Of a DNA stretch of 64,000 nucleotides, positions 7,230-15,656 are shown one piece after another (position 1 is the first letter of the stretch; every line of letters starts with the position of its first letter). The notes beneath the pieces were generated by a model. That model saw only the letters and a program-made list of their open reading frames with translations. It did not search any database and was not told the DNA's origin. The translations under genes and the position numbers were made by a program. The DNA lies in assembly GCF_042664795.1 (NCBI RefSeq), contig NZ_JBHTBN010000001.1, forward strand, positions 558,001 to 622,000. The letters are read 5' to 3'. The DNA comes from Jejudonia soesokkakensis. GTDB lineage: Bacteria; Bacteroidota; Bacteroidia; Flavobacteriales; Flavobacteriaceae.

Positions 7230-8513
7230 ATGAATAAAACAGAATTTAAAATGCCCAAAATGGGAGAGAGTATCACCGAAGGAACCATCATTAATTGGCT
7301 GGTTCAAGAAGGCGAATCTTTTGAAGAAGGTGATATTCTTGTGGAAGTTGCCACCGACAAAGTGGATAATGAGGTGCCAGCCCCTGCTGCAGGGAAAATG
7401 ATTGCTCATAAAGTTAAGGCGAAAGATGTTGTGCCGGTTGGAGATATAATTGCGGTATTGGAACTTTCAGAAGAAGCTTCAAAGAAAACTCTGGGAAAAG
7501 TAGTCGAAAGAACTCCAAAAAAACTGGAAAATGCTTCGAAGAAACCATCGGCTTCAAAAATCACAGCATCTTCAAAATCATTTAAAGTCAACGAAAATCT
7601 TTTTATTTCTCCGCTGGTCGATAGCATTGCTAGAAAAAATCATATCAGCTATGAAGAATTAGCGCGTATTACCGGCACGGGTCAAGACGGAAGATTGCGT
7701 AAAAGTGATGTGACAAATTATTTGAAGGAAGGTAGGCCGTTTCAATTTGCACAGGTTGTTTCAGAAGACAACGGATTTAAAATTCCGGATTTAAAATTCG
7801 ATAAAGGTACAGGGAAGATTATCGAAATGGACCGTATGCGCGAAATGATTGCAGATCATATGGTCTACAGCAGCCATACTTCACCTCACGTAACAGCTTA
7901 TGTGGAAGCAGACATGACCGAGATGGTAAACTGGCGTAACCTAAATAAGGTTTCTTTTCAGAAAAAGTACAATGAAAAACTAACATTCACGCCTTTATTT
8001 ATCGAGGCGGTAGCCAACGCCATCAAAGAATATCCTATGATTAATTCGTCTCTAGATGGAAAAAATATCATTGTAAAAGAAGAAATTAACATTGGAATGG
8101 CAACTGCTTTACCTAGCGGAAACCTGATTGTACCTGTAGTTAAAAATGCAGATAAAAAGAATTTACAGGAGTTAGCAACTGCTACAAATGAGTTGGTTGG
8201 AAAAGCCCGCGACGGAAAGTTAAAAGGTGACGACACTAAAGGAAGCACTTTTACCATTAGTAATGTTGGAACCTTTGACAGTCTGATGGGAACTCCTATT
8301 ATCAATCAGCCAGAAGCTGCCATTCTCGCTACAGGAATTATAAAAAAGAGAGCAGAAGTCATCGAAAAACCAGAAGGCGATACGATTGAAATACGAAGCA
8401 TGATGTACCTGTCTTTAAGTTTTGATCACCGTATTGTCGACGGATATCTTGCAGGATCTTTCTTAAAGCAGATCGCTGTGAATTTAGAAAATTTTGACAC
8501 TTCAAGAACTTAA
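7230..8513 (+). CDS. dihydrolipoamide acyltransferase (E2) of a 2-oxo acid dehydrogenase complex
   Basis: 427 residues in the canonical E2 order. A single lipoyl domain covers residues 1-80, with the lipoylated Lys44 in 'ATDKVDNEVPAP'. A Lys/Ser-rich linker follows. A peripheral-subunit-binding domain (about 123-166, 'ISPLVDSIARKNHI...GRLRKSDV') precedes the catalytic acyltransferase domain ending in the active-site 'SFDHRIVDG'. With the branched-chain aminotransferase next door and the fused E1 after it, a branched-chain 2-oxo acid dehydrogenase is most likely. No E3 gene is present here, so E3 must be shared from elsewhere. Confidence 0.92.
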   Translation: MNKTEFKMPKMGESITEGTIINWLVQEGESFEEGDILVEVATDKVDNEVPAPAAGKMIAHKVKAKDVVPVGDIIAVLELSEEASKKTLGKVVERTPKKLENASKKPSASKITASSKSFKVNENLFISPLVDSIARKNHISYEELARITGTGQDGRLRKSDVTNYLKEGRPFQFAQVVSEDNGFKIPDLKFDKGTGKIIEMDRMREMIADHMVYSSHTSPHVTAYVEADMTEMVNWRNLNKVSFQKKYNEKLTFTPLFIEAVANAIKEYPMINSSLDGKNIIVKEEINIGMATALPSGNLIVPVVKNADKKNLQELATATNELVGKARDGKLKGDDTKGSTFTISNVGTFDSLMGTPIINQPEAAILATGIIKKRAEVIEKPEGDTIEIRSMMYLSLSFDHRIVDGYLAGSFLKQIAVNLENFDTSRT

Positions 8514-8519
8514 TTAAAA

Positions 8520-9590
8520 ATGTTATATTCTGAAACTATAAAAGTCACTAAAACAGGAACTTCAAAATTGAAAAAACTCGATTTTGAAAACATCCCTTTG
8601 GGGCGCACCTTTACAGATCATATGTTTATTTGCGATTATCACGATGGCACATGGAACAACCCAAGAGTGCAACCCTTAGAAGCTATTCCTACACATCCAG
8701 CTGCCATGGCGTTGCATTACGGACAAGCAATCTTTGAAGGAATGAAGGCGACAATCACAGATCAAAACATTCCGATGCTCTTTCGACCAGACAAAAATGC
8801 TGCTCGTCTCAATGAAAGCGCAAGACGAATGGGTATGCCAGATTTCCCTGAAGATCTTTTCGTGGAAGCATTGAAAACATTAGTTGAAGTAGAACATAAA
8901 TGGATCCCGCCACAGGAGGGGAGTGCGCTCTATTTGCGACCTTTTATGTATGCAGATGAACCCTTTATTGGTATGAGAGCTGCGACAAGTTTCAAATTTA
9001 TTGTGATCGCATCTCCTGCCGGACCTTTTTTTAGTAAAAGAATTAAACTATTTGCCGAAAAACAATACATCCGCGCGGCAACTGGTGGGACAGGTGAAGC
9101 AAAAGCTGCCGGGAACTATGCTGCTGCTATTCGCCCAACCGAAATTGCAAAAGGGAAAGGGTATGATCAAGTGTTGTGGTTAGATGCTGTAGAGCACAAA
9201 TATATTCAGGAGGTTGGAACGATGAATATTTTCTTTAAGATCGACGGAAAATTTATTACGCCCAAACTAGATGGATCGGTATTGCACGGAATTACAAGAA
9301 TGAGTGTTATTGAATTATTGAAGCACAAAGGATACGAGGTGACCGAGCGTTTAATTGCACTGGATGAAATTGCTGAAGCTTCAGAAAATGGAACGCTGGA
9401 AGAAGCCTTCGGAACCGGAACTGCTGTAGGTATTGCCTATATTCAGGAAATAGGAACCGAAAAGGGAACTATTTATGTAAGTGATGAAAGCCCTGTAGGT
9501 CTTGAGATAAACAACACCTTGAGTGCTATCAAAACAGGAAAACAAAAAGATATATTTAATTGGATGGTGAAAGTTGAAAGTAATGAGTAA
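8520..9590 (+). CDS. ilvE: branched-chain amino acid aminotransferase
   Basis: 356-residue fold-type IV PLP aminotransferase of the larger (eukaryote-like) BCAT subgroup. 'ALHYGQAIFEGMKA' is the N-terminal substrate loop. The PLP Lys is in 'GTGEAKAAGNYAAAI', followed by 'WLDAVEHKYIQEVGTMN' and the phosphate-binding 'FGTGTAVGIAYI'. It interconverts Leu/Ile/Val and their 2-oxo acids, which are substrates of the E1/E2 genes on either side. The gene begins 6 bp after the E2 stop and overlaps the E1 start by 8 bp, so the three are one translational unit. Confidence 0.93.
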   Translation: MLYSETIKVTKTGTSKLKKLDFENIPLGRTFTDHMFICDYHDGTWNNPRVQPLEAIPTHPAAMALHYGQAIFEGMKATITDQNIPMLFRPDKNAARLNESARRMGMPDFPEDLFVEALKTLVEVEHKWIPPQEGSALYLRPFMYADEPFIGMRAATSFKFIVIASPAGPFFSKRIKLFAEKQYIRAATGGTGEAKAAGNYAAAIRPTEIAKGKGYDQVLWLDAVEHKYIQEVGTMNIFFKIDGKFITPKLDGSVLHGITRMSVIELLKHKGYEVTERLIALDEIAEASENGTLEEAFGTGTAVGIAYIQEIGTEKGTIYVSDESPVGLEINNTLSAIKTGKQKDIFNWMVKVESNE

Positions 9591-11667
9591 AGTAAACATT
9601 GATAAAGACATTTTAGAAAAGGGCTTCAGGAATCTGGTCACAGCGAAAGCAATGACAGAGATCTATGAAGAGAATTTTAAACTAGTTTCAAAATATGTAC
9701 ACGCAACTTCAAGAGGACATGAAGTAATACAAACCGCTGTTGGGTTGCAAATGCTTCCGCAGGATTATATGTTCCCCTATTACAGGGATGACAGCATGTT
9801 ACTCGCTATTGGAATGACTCCTTATGAGTTGATGTTGCAAGTGCTCGCTAAAAAAGACGATCCATTTTCGGCAGGAAGAACGTATTATTCACACCCCAGC
9901 TTAAAAGATATCGATAAACCTAAAATTCCCCATCAAAGTAGTGCTACAGGCATGCAAGCGATTCCGGCAACCGGAGTTGCTATGGGTTTTTGGTACAAGG
10001 AAACTTTATTGAATTCTGATGATGAGATGCTGAAACAAGTTCAGCATGACAGTGACGCTGTGGTTGTATGTTCCTTAGGAGATGCTTCGGTTACCGAAGG
10101 AGAAATTGCAGAAGCCTTTCAAATGGCAGCTTTAAAACAATTGCCAATTTTATATCTGGTACAGGATAATGGATGGGATATTTCGGCCAATGAAGCCGAA
10201 ACCCGCGCCCAGAATGCAGCCGAATATGCCGCAGGATTTCACGGATTGGAAGCTATATCCATTGACGGAACCGATTTTGAAGAGAGTTACAGAACCATTC
10301 AGGAGGTAATTCAAAAAATACGAACCGAACGTCGCCCATTTTTGGTACATGCCAAAGTTCCGTTGCTGAATCACCATACTTCTGGAGTTCGCATGGAATT
10401 TTACAGGGATGATCTGGAAGAAGCCAGAAGCCGTGATCCGTATCCAAAGATGCTGAAGCTAATGACGGAAAATGGCTTTTCTGAAAAAGCATTAAAAAAT
10501 ATTGAAGCTACAGTTGAAAAAGAAGTGAAAGCAAGTTTGGAAAAAGCTCTTAAAGCAGAAGACCCAAAACCTGAAGACCTCTTTACCCATGATTTTGCGC
10601 CTACTCCCATCACTAAAGAAGCTGGAGAACGTGCTCCAAAAGGAGGTGAAAAAGTAGTCATGGTAGACTGTGCTCTATTTGCTATTGAAGAGTTGATGGC
10701 AAAACATCCAGAGTGCTTATTGTACGGACAAGATGTAGGAGGAAGACTCGGAGGCGTTTTTAGAGAAGCAGCCACTCTAGCTCAGAAATTTGGAGACAAC
10801 CGGGTATTCAATACGCCTATACAGGAAGCCTTTATTGTGGGTTCTACGGTGGGAATGAGTGCGGTTGGTTTAAAGCCCATAGTTGAGGTTCAGTTTGCAG
10901 ATTATATCTGGCCAGGCTTAAATCAGTTGTTTACCGAAGTAAGCCGTAGTTGTTATCTCTCTAATGGAAAATGGCCAGTTTCTATGATCTTACGGGTTCC
11001 TATTGGCGCGTATGGCAGCGGTGGGCCGTACCATTCTTCTTCGGTTGAAAGTGTAGTAACGAATATTAGAGGACTTAAAATTGCGTATCCGAGTAATGGA
11101 GCCGACCTAAAAGGATTGCTGAAAGCTGCCTATTACGATCCAAATCCTGTGGTCATCTTTGAACACAAAGGATTATATTGGAGTAAAGTAAAAGGAACTA
11201 AAGGAGCTACTTCCATCGAGCCTGCTGAAGATTATGTGCTTCCTTTTGGAAAAGCGTGGGTATTACAGGAAATATGGCCTCAGGAAGAAGACGAAACGTT
11301 GAGTATTATTACCTACGGAATGGGTGTTCATTGGGCGTATAATGCTTCTAGAGAACTAGAAATGACAGATAGGATAGAGATCGTTGATCTTCGAACGTTA
11401 CATCCGTTGGATTATGAAACCGTATTTAACTCGGTTAAAAAATGTGGAAAATGTCTGGTGGTGACCGAAGAACCTTCAGAAAACGGATTTTCAAGAGGAT
11501 TGCAGGGAAGAATTCAGGAAGAGTGCTTTCAGCAGTTGGATGCTCCTGTGATGCTCATAGGTTCAGAAAATATGCCAGCGATACCGTTAAATTCGGTTTT
11601 AGAGGAAACGATGATTCCTTCCGTAGAAAAGGTAAAGGAAAAGATTCGACAAATTTTAGATTATTAA
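9583..11667 (+). CDS. fused E1 alpha/beta 2-oxo acid dehydrogenase
   Basis: 694 residues from the ATG at 9583. I prefer it to the TTG 9 bp upstream because it gives a standard ATGAGTAA overlap with ilvE. The N-terminal half is E1 alpha with the ThDP-binding stretch 'GDASVTEGEIAEAFQM...QDNGWDIS', a variant of the usual GDG...NN. The C-terminal half (from about residue 360) is E1 beta, with 'LYGQDVGGRLGGVFR' and 'RVPIGAYGSGGPYHSS'. A typical complex encodes alpha and beta separately. Residues 148-156 (EMLKQVQHD), just before the ThDP motif, come from a palindromic repeat. Context supports decarboxylation of branched-chain 2-oxo acids. Confidence 0.92.
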   Translation: MSKVNIDKDILEKGFRNLVTAKAMTEIYEENFKLVSKYVHATSRGHEVIQTAVGLQMLPQDYMFPYYRDDSMLLAIGMTPYELMLQVLAKKDDPFSAGRTYYSHPSLKDIDKPKIPHQSSATGMQAIPATGVAMGFWYKETLLNSDDEMLKQVQHDSDAVVVCSLGDASVTEGEIAEAFQMAALKQLPILYLVQDNGWDISANEAETRAQNAAEYAAGFHGLEAISIDGTDFEESYRTIQEVIQKIRTERRPFLVHAKVPLLNHHTSGVRMEFYRDDLEEARSRDPYPKMLKLMTENGFSEKALKNIEATVEKEVKASLEKALKAEDPKPEDLFTHDFAPTPITKEAGERAPKGGEKVVMVDCALFAIEELMAKHPECLLYGQDVGGRLGGVFREAATLAQKFGDNRVFNTPIQEAFIVGSTVGMSAVGLKPIVEVQFADYIWPGLNQLFTEVSRSCYLSNGKWPVSMILRVPIGAYGSGGPYHSSSVESVVTNIRGLKIAYPSNGADLKGLLKAAYYDPNPVVIFEHKGLYWSKVKGTKGATSIEPAEDYVLPFGKAWVLQEIWPQEEDETLSIITYGMGVHWAYNASRELEMTDRIEIVDLRTLHPLDYETVFNSVKKCGKCLVVTEEPSENGFSRGLQGRIQEECFQQLDAPVMLIGSENMPAIPLNSVLEETMIPSVEKVKEKIRQILDY
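10024..10050 (-). repeat. REP-like palindromic element inside the E1 gene
   Basis: Second copy of the element at 642-668, in opposite orientation. The stem is ATGCTGAA (10027-10034)/TTCAGCAT (10040-10047) with loop ACAAG. Read in frame it encodes EMLKQVQHD, in a surface-type loop between 'GFWYKETLL' and the ThDP motif. Relative to the first copy, one stem pair is changed from T-A to G-C on both sides. Confidence 0.8.
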
Positions 11668-11669
11668 AA

Positions 11670-11691
11670 AAAGCCCTCTTTCGAGGGCTTT
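11670..11691. terminator. bidirectional intrinsic terminator
   Basis: Stem AAAGCCCTC/GAGGGCTTT with a TTTC loop, preceded by an A-run on the plus strand. The A-run makes it a good terminator for the minus-strand outer-membrane gene as well as for the paa/E1 operon, whose stop is 2 bp upstream. Confidence 0.85.
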
Positions 11692-11759
11692 AAAGTGAGA
11701 AAATTTTACTTTTTCATAGCACTGAATTGCTTCAGCTATATTCTTCCCACATATTTTAT

Positions 11760-12887
11760 TTAGAAATAATAATTAATACCTAAAGTAAAGTTATGAGTGT
11801 CAATAATTATTGGGGCAATTGTATTGTTCCTTTCGTAATTTAGTTTGGCTTCATATTCAGTAATATAATTCGCCATCACTCCTATTTTCTTACCATTAGA
11901 TAAATTAAACAATAGTCCTATCTTAGGTGCTAAGAAAATATGTCCTCCTGTGTCGTCTACGGCAAAACCATCATATTTTCCTTTATATGTATCTGCTCCA
12001 ACTCCAAAACCAACACCTATAACTGGTTGAATGGTTTTATCAGTATTAAAATGGTACTCAGGGCCAATTATTGCTTTTAAGCTTGATTTTTTTAGACTTG
12101 CTGGAACTCCAGCATTTTCATAATCTCTATCTCCAGAGAATGATGCCAAAGCTTCTAGATAGAAAAATAATTTTCCTTGAAGGGAACCAACAAACCCAGG
12201 AGTTGCTAAAACACCAATTTGTATTTGAGGCTGTGTAAAGCTCTCATAATCATCAAAATTAAAAAAACTACTTCTATTTAATGTCGCTCCAATCCCTCCA
12301 TAGAACAAAAATTCATCTCTTTGGTAATCACTAGACATGGAAATTTCTTGTTCCGTTGGGATATAACCAGTGTTGTTGTAATCACAATTATTATACGCTT
12401 TTACAGTTTCAACAACTGAATATTGAGTGTATCTCAGACCATTTTTTAGATCTTCTCTAATAGAATTACAATCATTAAAAATTAATGATAGAATTCCTGG
12501 AATTTTATTTTTTTCAGGATTGGTGCTATCCATATAAAGTACTTGACTTTCTTCTCCGCTTTTTCTTACTAATAAACGGTCATTTCCTATATCTAAAAGT
12601 GTCGCTTTTCCATCAACGAGTTCTTCAGCTAAAATTAGCTTGTTGTCATAGGTGATAGTTACATATTTTGTGTCTTCAATAGAGACTGATTTAATATTGG
12701 AATAAGAATAAGTCTGTGGCTCTGACGCACTATTTTCTTTAATTTTTAAAGCTTGCTCAGAGTTAATTAATCTAATTTCACCTGCAAGTGTAACTCCATT
12801 TTTTGTAGTTACTTCTCCTGCACCTTTTTTTTGAGCCTCTACTTGTAAGGTAAAACAAAGGGCTATTATTATATATATGTATTTCAT
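11760..12887 (-). CDS. putative outer-membrane beta-barrel protein
   Basis: 375 residues with an N-terminal signal peptide (MKYIYIIIALCFTLQVEAQ). The first about 130 residues form an extracytoplasmic domain (GEVTTKNGVTLAGEIRLI, YDNKLILAEELVDG). The second half has alternating hydrophobic/aromatic strands ('GVGFGVGADTYKGKYDG', 'APKIGLLFNLSNGKKIGVMANY') and ends in an aromatic '...LGINYYF', the typical last strand of an outer-membrane barrel. It starts 2 bp after the stop of the DUF4136 lipoprotein gene, so the two probably form a pair in the envelope. No specific function is recognisable. Confidence 0.75.
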   Translation of the reverse strand: MKYIYIIIALCFTLQVEAQKKGAGEVTTKNGVTLAGEIRLINSEQALKIKENSASEPQTYSYSNIKSVSIEDTKYVTITYDNKLILAEELVDGKATLLDIGNDRLLVRKSGEESQVLYMDSTNPEKNKIPGILSLIFNDCNSIREDLKNGLRYTQYSVVETVKAYNNCDYNNTGYIPTEQEISMSSDYQRDEFLFYGGIGATLNRSSFFNFDDYESFTQPQIQIGVLATPGFVGSLQGKLFFYLEALASFSGDRDYENAGVPASLKKSSLKAIIGPEYHFNTDKTIQPVIGVGFGVGADTYKGKYDGFAVDDTGGHIFLAPKIGLLFNLSNGKKIGVMANYITEYEAKLNYERNNTIAPIIIDTHNFTLGINYYF

Positions 12888-12889
12888 GA

Positions 12890-13423
12890 TTATTTAATTA
12901 AATTTGGGGGATACTCGGCTAAAATTTCATTTACAATTTCTCGAATGCGTTCGTCACGCTCATCAATATCGCTTCCCGTTACAAGTCTAGCGCTTCCTAT
13001 TCCCTGCCAAACCAATTCATTTGTTTGTGCATCAATAAGATCTATATAAAGACTTCCTTCGGTACTTCTAGAAACGGTATTTCCAAAGTTTCCATACCAC
13101 CAGGGATTCCATCCCCAGCCCCAGCCAAAATTATTATTATATACATCTACACGTTCTCGCTCTTTTGTGAAAATGCTTACTAAAAGGGTAGGGTTTTCAC
13201 TCTTTAGCATACCTTTTGCAGATAGTTCACTATCAATAGCTCTGAGTATTCGTTTTTTATCTAAATCACTAATCTCTGCTTTATCAACGCCTGGTTTATA
13301 AAATGCATAAGATGTATAGGTATTAAAATTTGCTTTTCTATCATAATCGGTTGCCACCCTTACCGAAGAGCAGGAGGCAAACACAAAAAGCATGAGGAGA
13401 GGTAAAAATTTTACTGCTTTCAT
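12890..13423 (-). CDS. DUF4136 family lipoprotein
   Basis: 177 residues from the internal Met at 13423. That start gives a classic lipoprotein signal (MKAVKFLPLLMLFVFASC) with the lipobox Cys at residue 18, whereas an upstream start would add a charged leader. The body matches DUF4136: 'VRVATDYDRKANFNTYTSYAF', a Trp/Gly-rich loop 'FGWGWGWNPWWYG', then 'EGSLYIDLIDAQTNELVWQG' and a C-terminal 'VNEILAEYPPN'. The function of DUF4136 is unknown; members are envelope lipoproteins. It lies 13 bp after hutU and 2 bp before the barrel gene. Confidence 0.85.
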   Translation of the reverse strand: MKAVKFLPLLMLFVFASCSSVRVATDYDRKANFNTYTSYAFYKPGVDKAEISDLDKKRILRAIDSELSAKGMLKSENPTLLVSIFTKERERVDVYNNNFGWGWGWNPWWYGNFGNTVSRSTEGSLYIDLIDAQTNELVWQGIGSARLVTGSDIDERDERIREIVNEILAEYPPNLIK

Positions 13424-13436
13424 TTTGTTTTTCTTT

Positions 13437-15419
13437 TTAATTGAACAATTTTTCATCAACAAAATTGGGAAGCGTTACTTTAAGATTTGGATAACTATTC
13501 ATAGCTCTCTTAATAGCAAAAATGGCTTCTTCATTTCGTGCCCAACTACGTCTTGCAATTCCATTATTGACATCCCAGAAAAGCATAGATTCTAATCGTT
13601 GTTGCGCTTCAGTACTACCATCAAGAACCATACCGAAACCACCATTAATCACCTCTCCCCAGCCAACACCGCCACCATTATGAATACTCACCCAAGTTGC
13701 TCCTCTAAAGCTATCACCAATTACATTGTGAATTGCCATGTCTGCTGTAAACCTACTTCCATCATAGATATTTGAGGTTTCTCTGTAAGGCGAATCGGTT
13801 CCTGAAACATCATGATGATCCCGTCCGAGAATTACCGTTCCAATTTTATTTTCTGAAATTGCTTTATTAAATGCTGAAGCAATTTTCATTCTACCTTCTG
13901 CATCTGCGTACAATATTCTCGCTTGTGATCCAACGACCAGCTTGTTTTCCTGCGCTCCTTTGATCCAGGTAATATTATCCTGCATCTGTTGTTTAATTTC
14001 ATCCGGTGAATTTTTCATGATGTCTTCTAAGACATCGCAGGCAATCTGATCTGTTATGGCCAAATCTTCAGGTTTCCCGGAGGCACATACCCAGCGGAAG
14101 GGTCCAAAACCGTAATCGAAACACATAGGCCCCATGATATCTTGTACGTAACTAGGGTATTTAAATTCTTTGTTCTTTTCTTCGGAAAGAATATCAGCTC
14201 CCGCTCTAGAAGCTTCTAGAAGAAAGGCGTTTCCGTAGTCAAAAAAGTAAGTGCCTTTTGCAGTATGTTTATTGATAGCTTCCGTTTGACGACGAAGACT
14301 TTCTTGTACCTTTTGTTTAAATGCTAAAGGATTACTTGCCATTAATTCATTAGCTTCTTCGTAGCTTAAGCCAGCCGGATAATAGCCTCCTGCCCACGGA
14401 TTATGAAGTGAAGTTTGATCACTTCCCAGATCAATATGTATATTTTCTGTATCAAACTTTTCCCAAACATCTACAATGTTTCCGTCGTAGGCAATTGAAA
14501 CAGTTTCTTTATTGGCTACTGCTTTTTTAGTTCTTTCTACAAGCTTATCCAAATCACTAATGACTTCGTCCACCCAGCCCTGACTATGGCGAGTATGGGT
14601 TGCTTTTTTATTTACTTCGGCACACACCGTGACACATCCAGCAATTGTACCTGCTTTTGGTTGTGCACCGCTCATTCCGCCTAATCCTGAAGTTACAAAA
14701 AGCCCTCCTTTAGGTGACTTTTTAATTTTTCTGAAACCATTGAGTACTGTAATTGTCGTGCCATGTACAATTCCTTGTGGACCAATATACATATAGCTTC
14801 CTGCGGTCATTTGGCCATATTGAGTGACACCAAGTGCATTAAATCGTTCCCAATCGTCTGGATGTGAGTAATTAGGGATCATCATTCCGTTGGTCACTAC
14901 CACTCTGGGAGCCTCTTTGTGAGAAGGGAATAATCCTAGGGGATGTCCAGAATACATTACGAGTGTTTGCTCGTCTGTCATTTGAGAAAGATAGTACATG
15001 ACGAGGCGGTATTGAGCCCAGTTCTGAAAAACGGCACCATTTCCACCGTAGGTAATTAATTCGTGTGGGTGTTGTGCAACTGCATGATCCAGATTATTCT
15101 GAATCATTAACATAATGGCTTTGGCTTGTTCGCTTTTTCCAGGATATTCAGAAATAGGACGTGCAAAGATTTTATAATCCGGACGATACCGGTACATATA
15201 GATGCGTCCGTAAGTATCTAATTCCTCTTTAAATTCTGGTAGTAAAGTTGCGTGATGTTTTGGATCAAAATAGCGAAGTGCATTTTTTAAGGCGAGTTTG
15301 GTTTCTTCAGCAGTTAATATTTTTTTCCGTTTGGGCGCATGATTTACATCTGTGTCGTATGATTTTACTGAAGGTAATTCCGAAGGAATTCCTTGAATAA
15401 TTTCTTCTTTAAAATTCAT
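13437..15419 (-). CDS. hutU: urocanate hydratase (long form)
   Basis: 660 residues. This is longer than the roughly 557-residue Pseudomonas-type enzyme and typical of the Bacteroidota form. Key parts are the NAD-binding 'GLGGMSGAQPKAG', 'HTRHSQGWVDEV', the catalytic-Cys region 'FRWVCASGKPEDLAITDQIA', and 'GRDHHDVSGTDSPYRET'. It converts urocanate to imidazolone propionate in histidine degradation. No hutH, hutI or hutG is adjacent, so the pathway is split in this genome. The start ATG overlaps the stop of the small DUF5522 gene (TAATG). Confidence 0.95.
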   Translation of the reverse strand: MNFKEEIIQGIPSELPSVKSYDTDVNHAPKRKKILTAEETKLALKNALRYFDPKHHATLLPEFKEELDTYGRIYMYRYRPDYKIFARPISEYPGKSEQAKAIMLMIQNNLDHAVAQHPHELITYGGNGAVFQNWAQYRLVMYYLSQMTDEQTLVMYSGHPLGLFPSHKEAPRVVVTNGMMIPNYSHPDDWERFNALGVTQYGQMTAGSYMYIGPQGIVHGTTITVLNGFRKIKKSPKGGLFVTSGLGGMSGAQPKAGTIAGCVTVCAEVNKKATHTRHSQGWVDEVISDLDKLVERTKKAVANKETVSIAYDGNIVDVWEKFDTENIHIDLGSDQTSLHNPWAGGYYPAGLSYEEANELMASNPLAFKQKVQESLRRQTEAINKHTAKGTYFFDYGNAFLLEASRAGADILSEEKNKEFKYPSYVQDIMGPMCFDYGFGPFRWVCASGKPEDLAITDQIACDVLEDIMKNSPDEIKQQMQDNITWIKGAQENKLVVGSQARILYADAEGRMKIASAFNKAISENKIGTVILGRDHHDVSGTDSPYRETSNIYDGSRFTADMAIHNVIGDSFRGATWVSIHNGGGVGWGEVINGGFGMVLDGSTEAQQRLESMLFWDVNNGIARRSWARNEEAIFAIKRAMNSYPNLKVTLPNFVDEKLFN

Positions 15420-15583
15420 TACTTCTTTACTTTTTTGTTAAATCCGTAGGGGCAATGCCTGCATCCGCTTTCACAGCAATACCCTCTTTTTAGGTGATAT
15501 TGTTCTGTAAAACATTTATACCCTTCTGGTGTGAGGTAAAAATCACCTTCTTCTAGCTCTATTTTTTTCTTCGGAAACAGCAT
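15419..15583 (-). CDS. DUF5522 small cysteine-rich protein
   Basis: A 54-residue gene. The translation MLFPKKKIELEEGDFYLTPE continues into 'GYKCFTEQYHLKRGYCCES' and 'GCRHCPYGF'. This matches the compact DUF5522 pattern with five cysteines (C24, C37, C38, C41, C44) and one His, suggesting a metal-binding knuckle. The stop overlaps the hutU start codon (TAATG), so expression is likely coupled to hutU. A TAnnTTTG-like box (TATTTTTG, 15588-15595 on the minus strand) lies immediately upstream and would give a nearly leaderless mRNA. The function of the family is unknown. Confidence 0.85.
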   Translation of the reverse strand: MLFPKKKIELEEGDFYLTPEGYKCFTEQYHLKRGYCCESGCRHCPYGFNKKVKK

Positions 15584-15656
15584 CTTTCAAAAATACAAAA
15601 TATGAACCTAGAAAGTAACGAACTAAAACGTACTTTTATAACGAATACTAGTTTGA

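Noticed and set aside
9574..9582. TTG at 9574 as the E1 start
   Set aside because: The ATG at 9583 gives a normal 8-bp overlap with ilvE and fits the protein N-terminus better.
11760..13423. DUF4136 lipoprotein and barrel protein as histidine-utilisation genes
   Set aside because: They follow hutU at operon spacing, but nothing in either protein relates to histidine metabolism; co-transcription alone is weak evidence.
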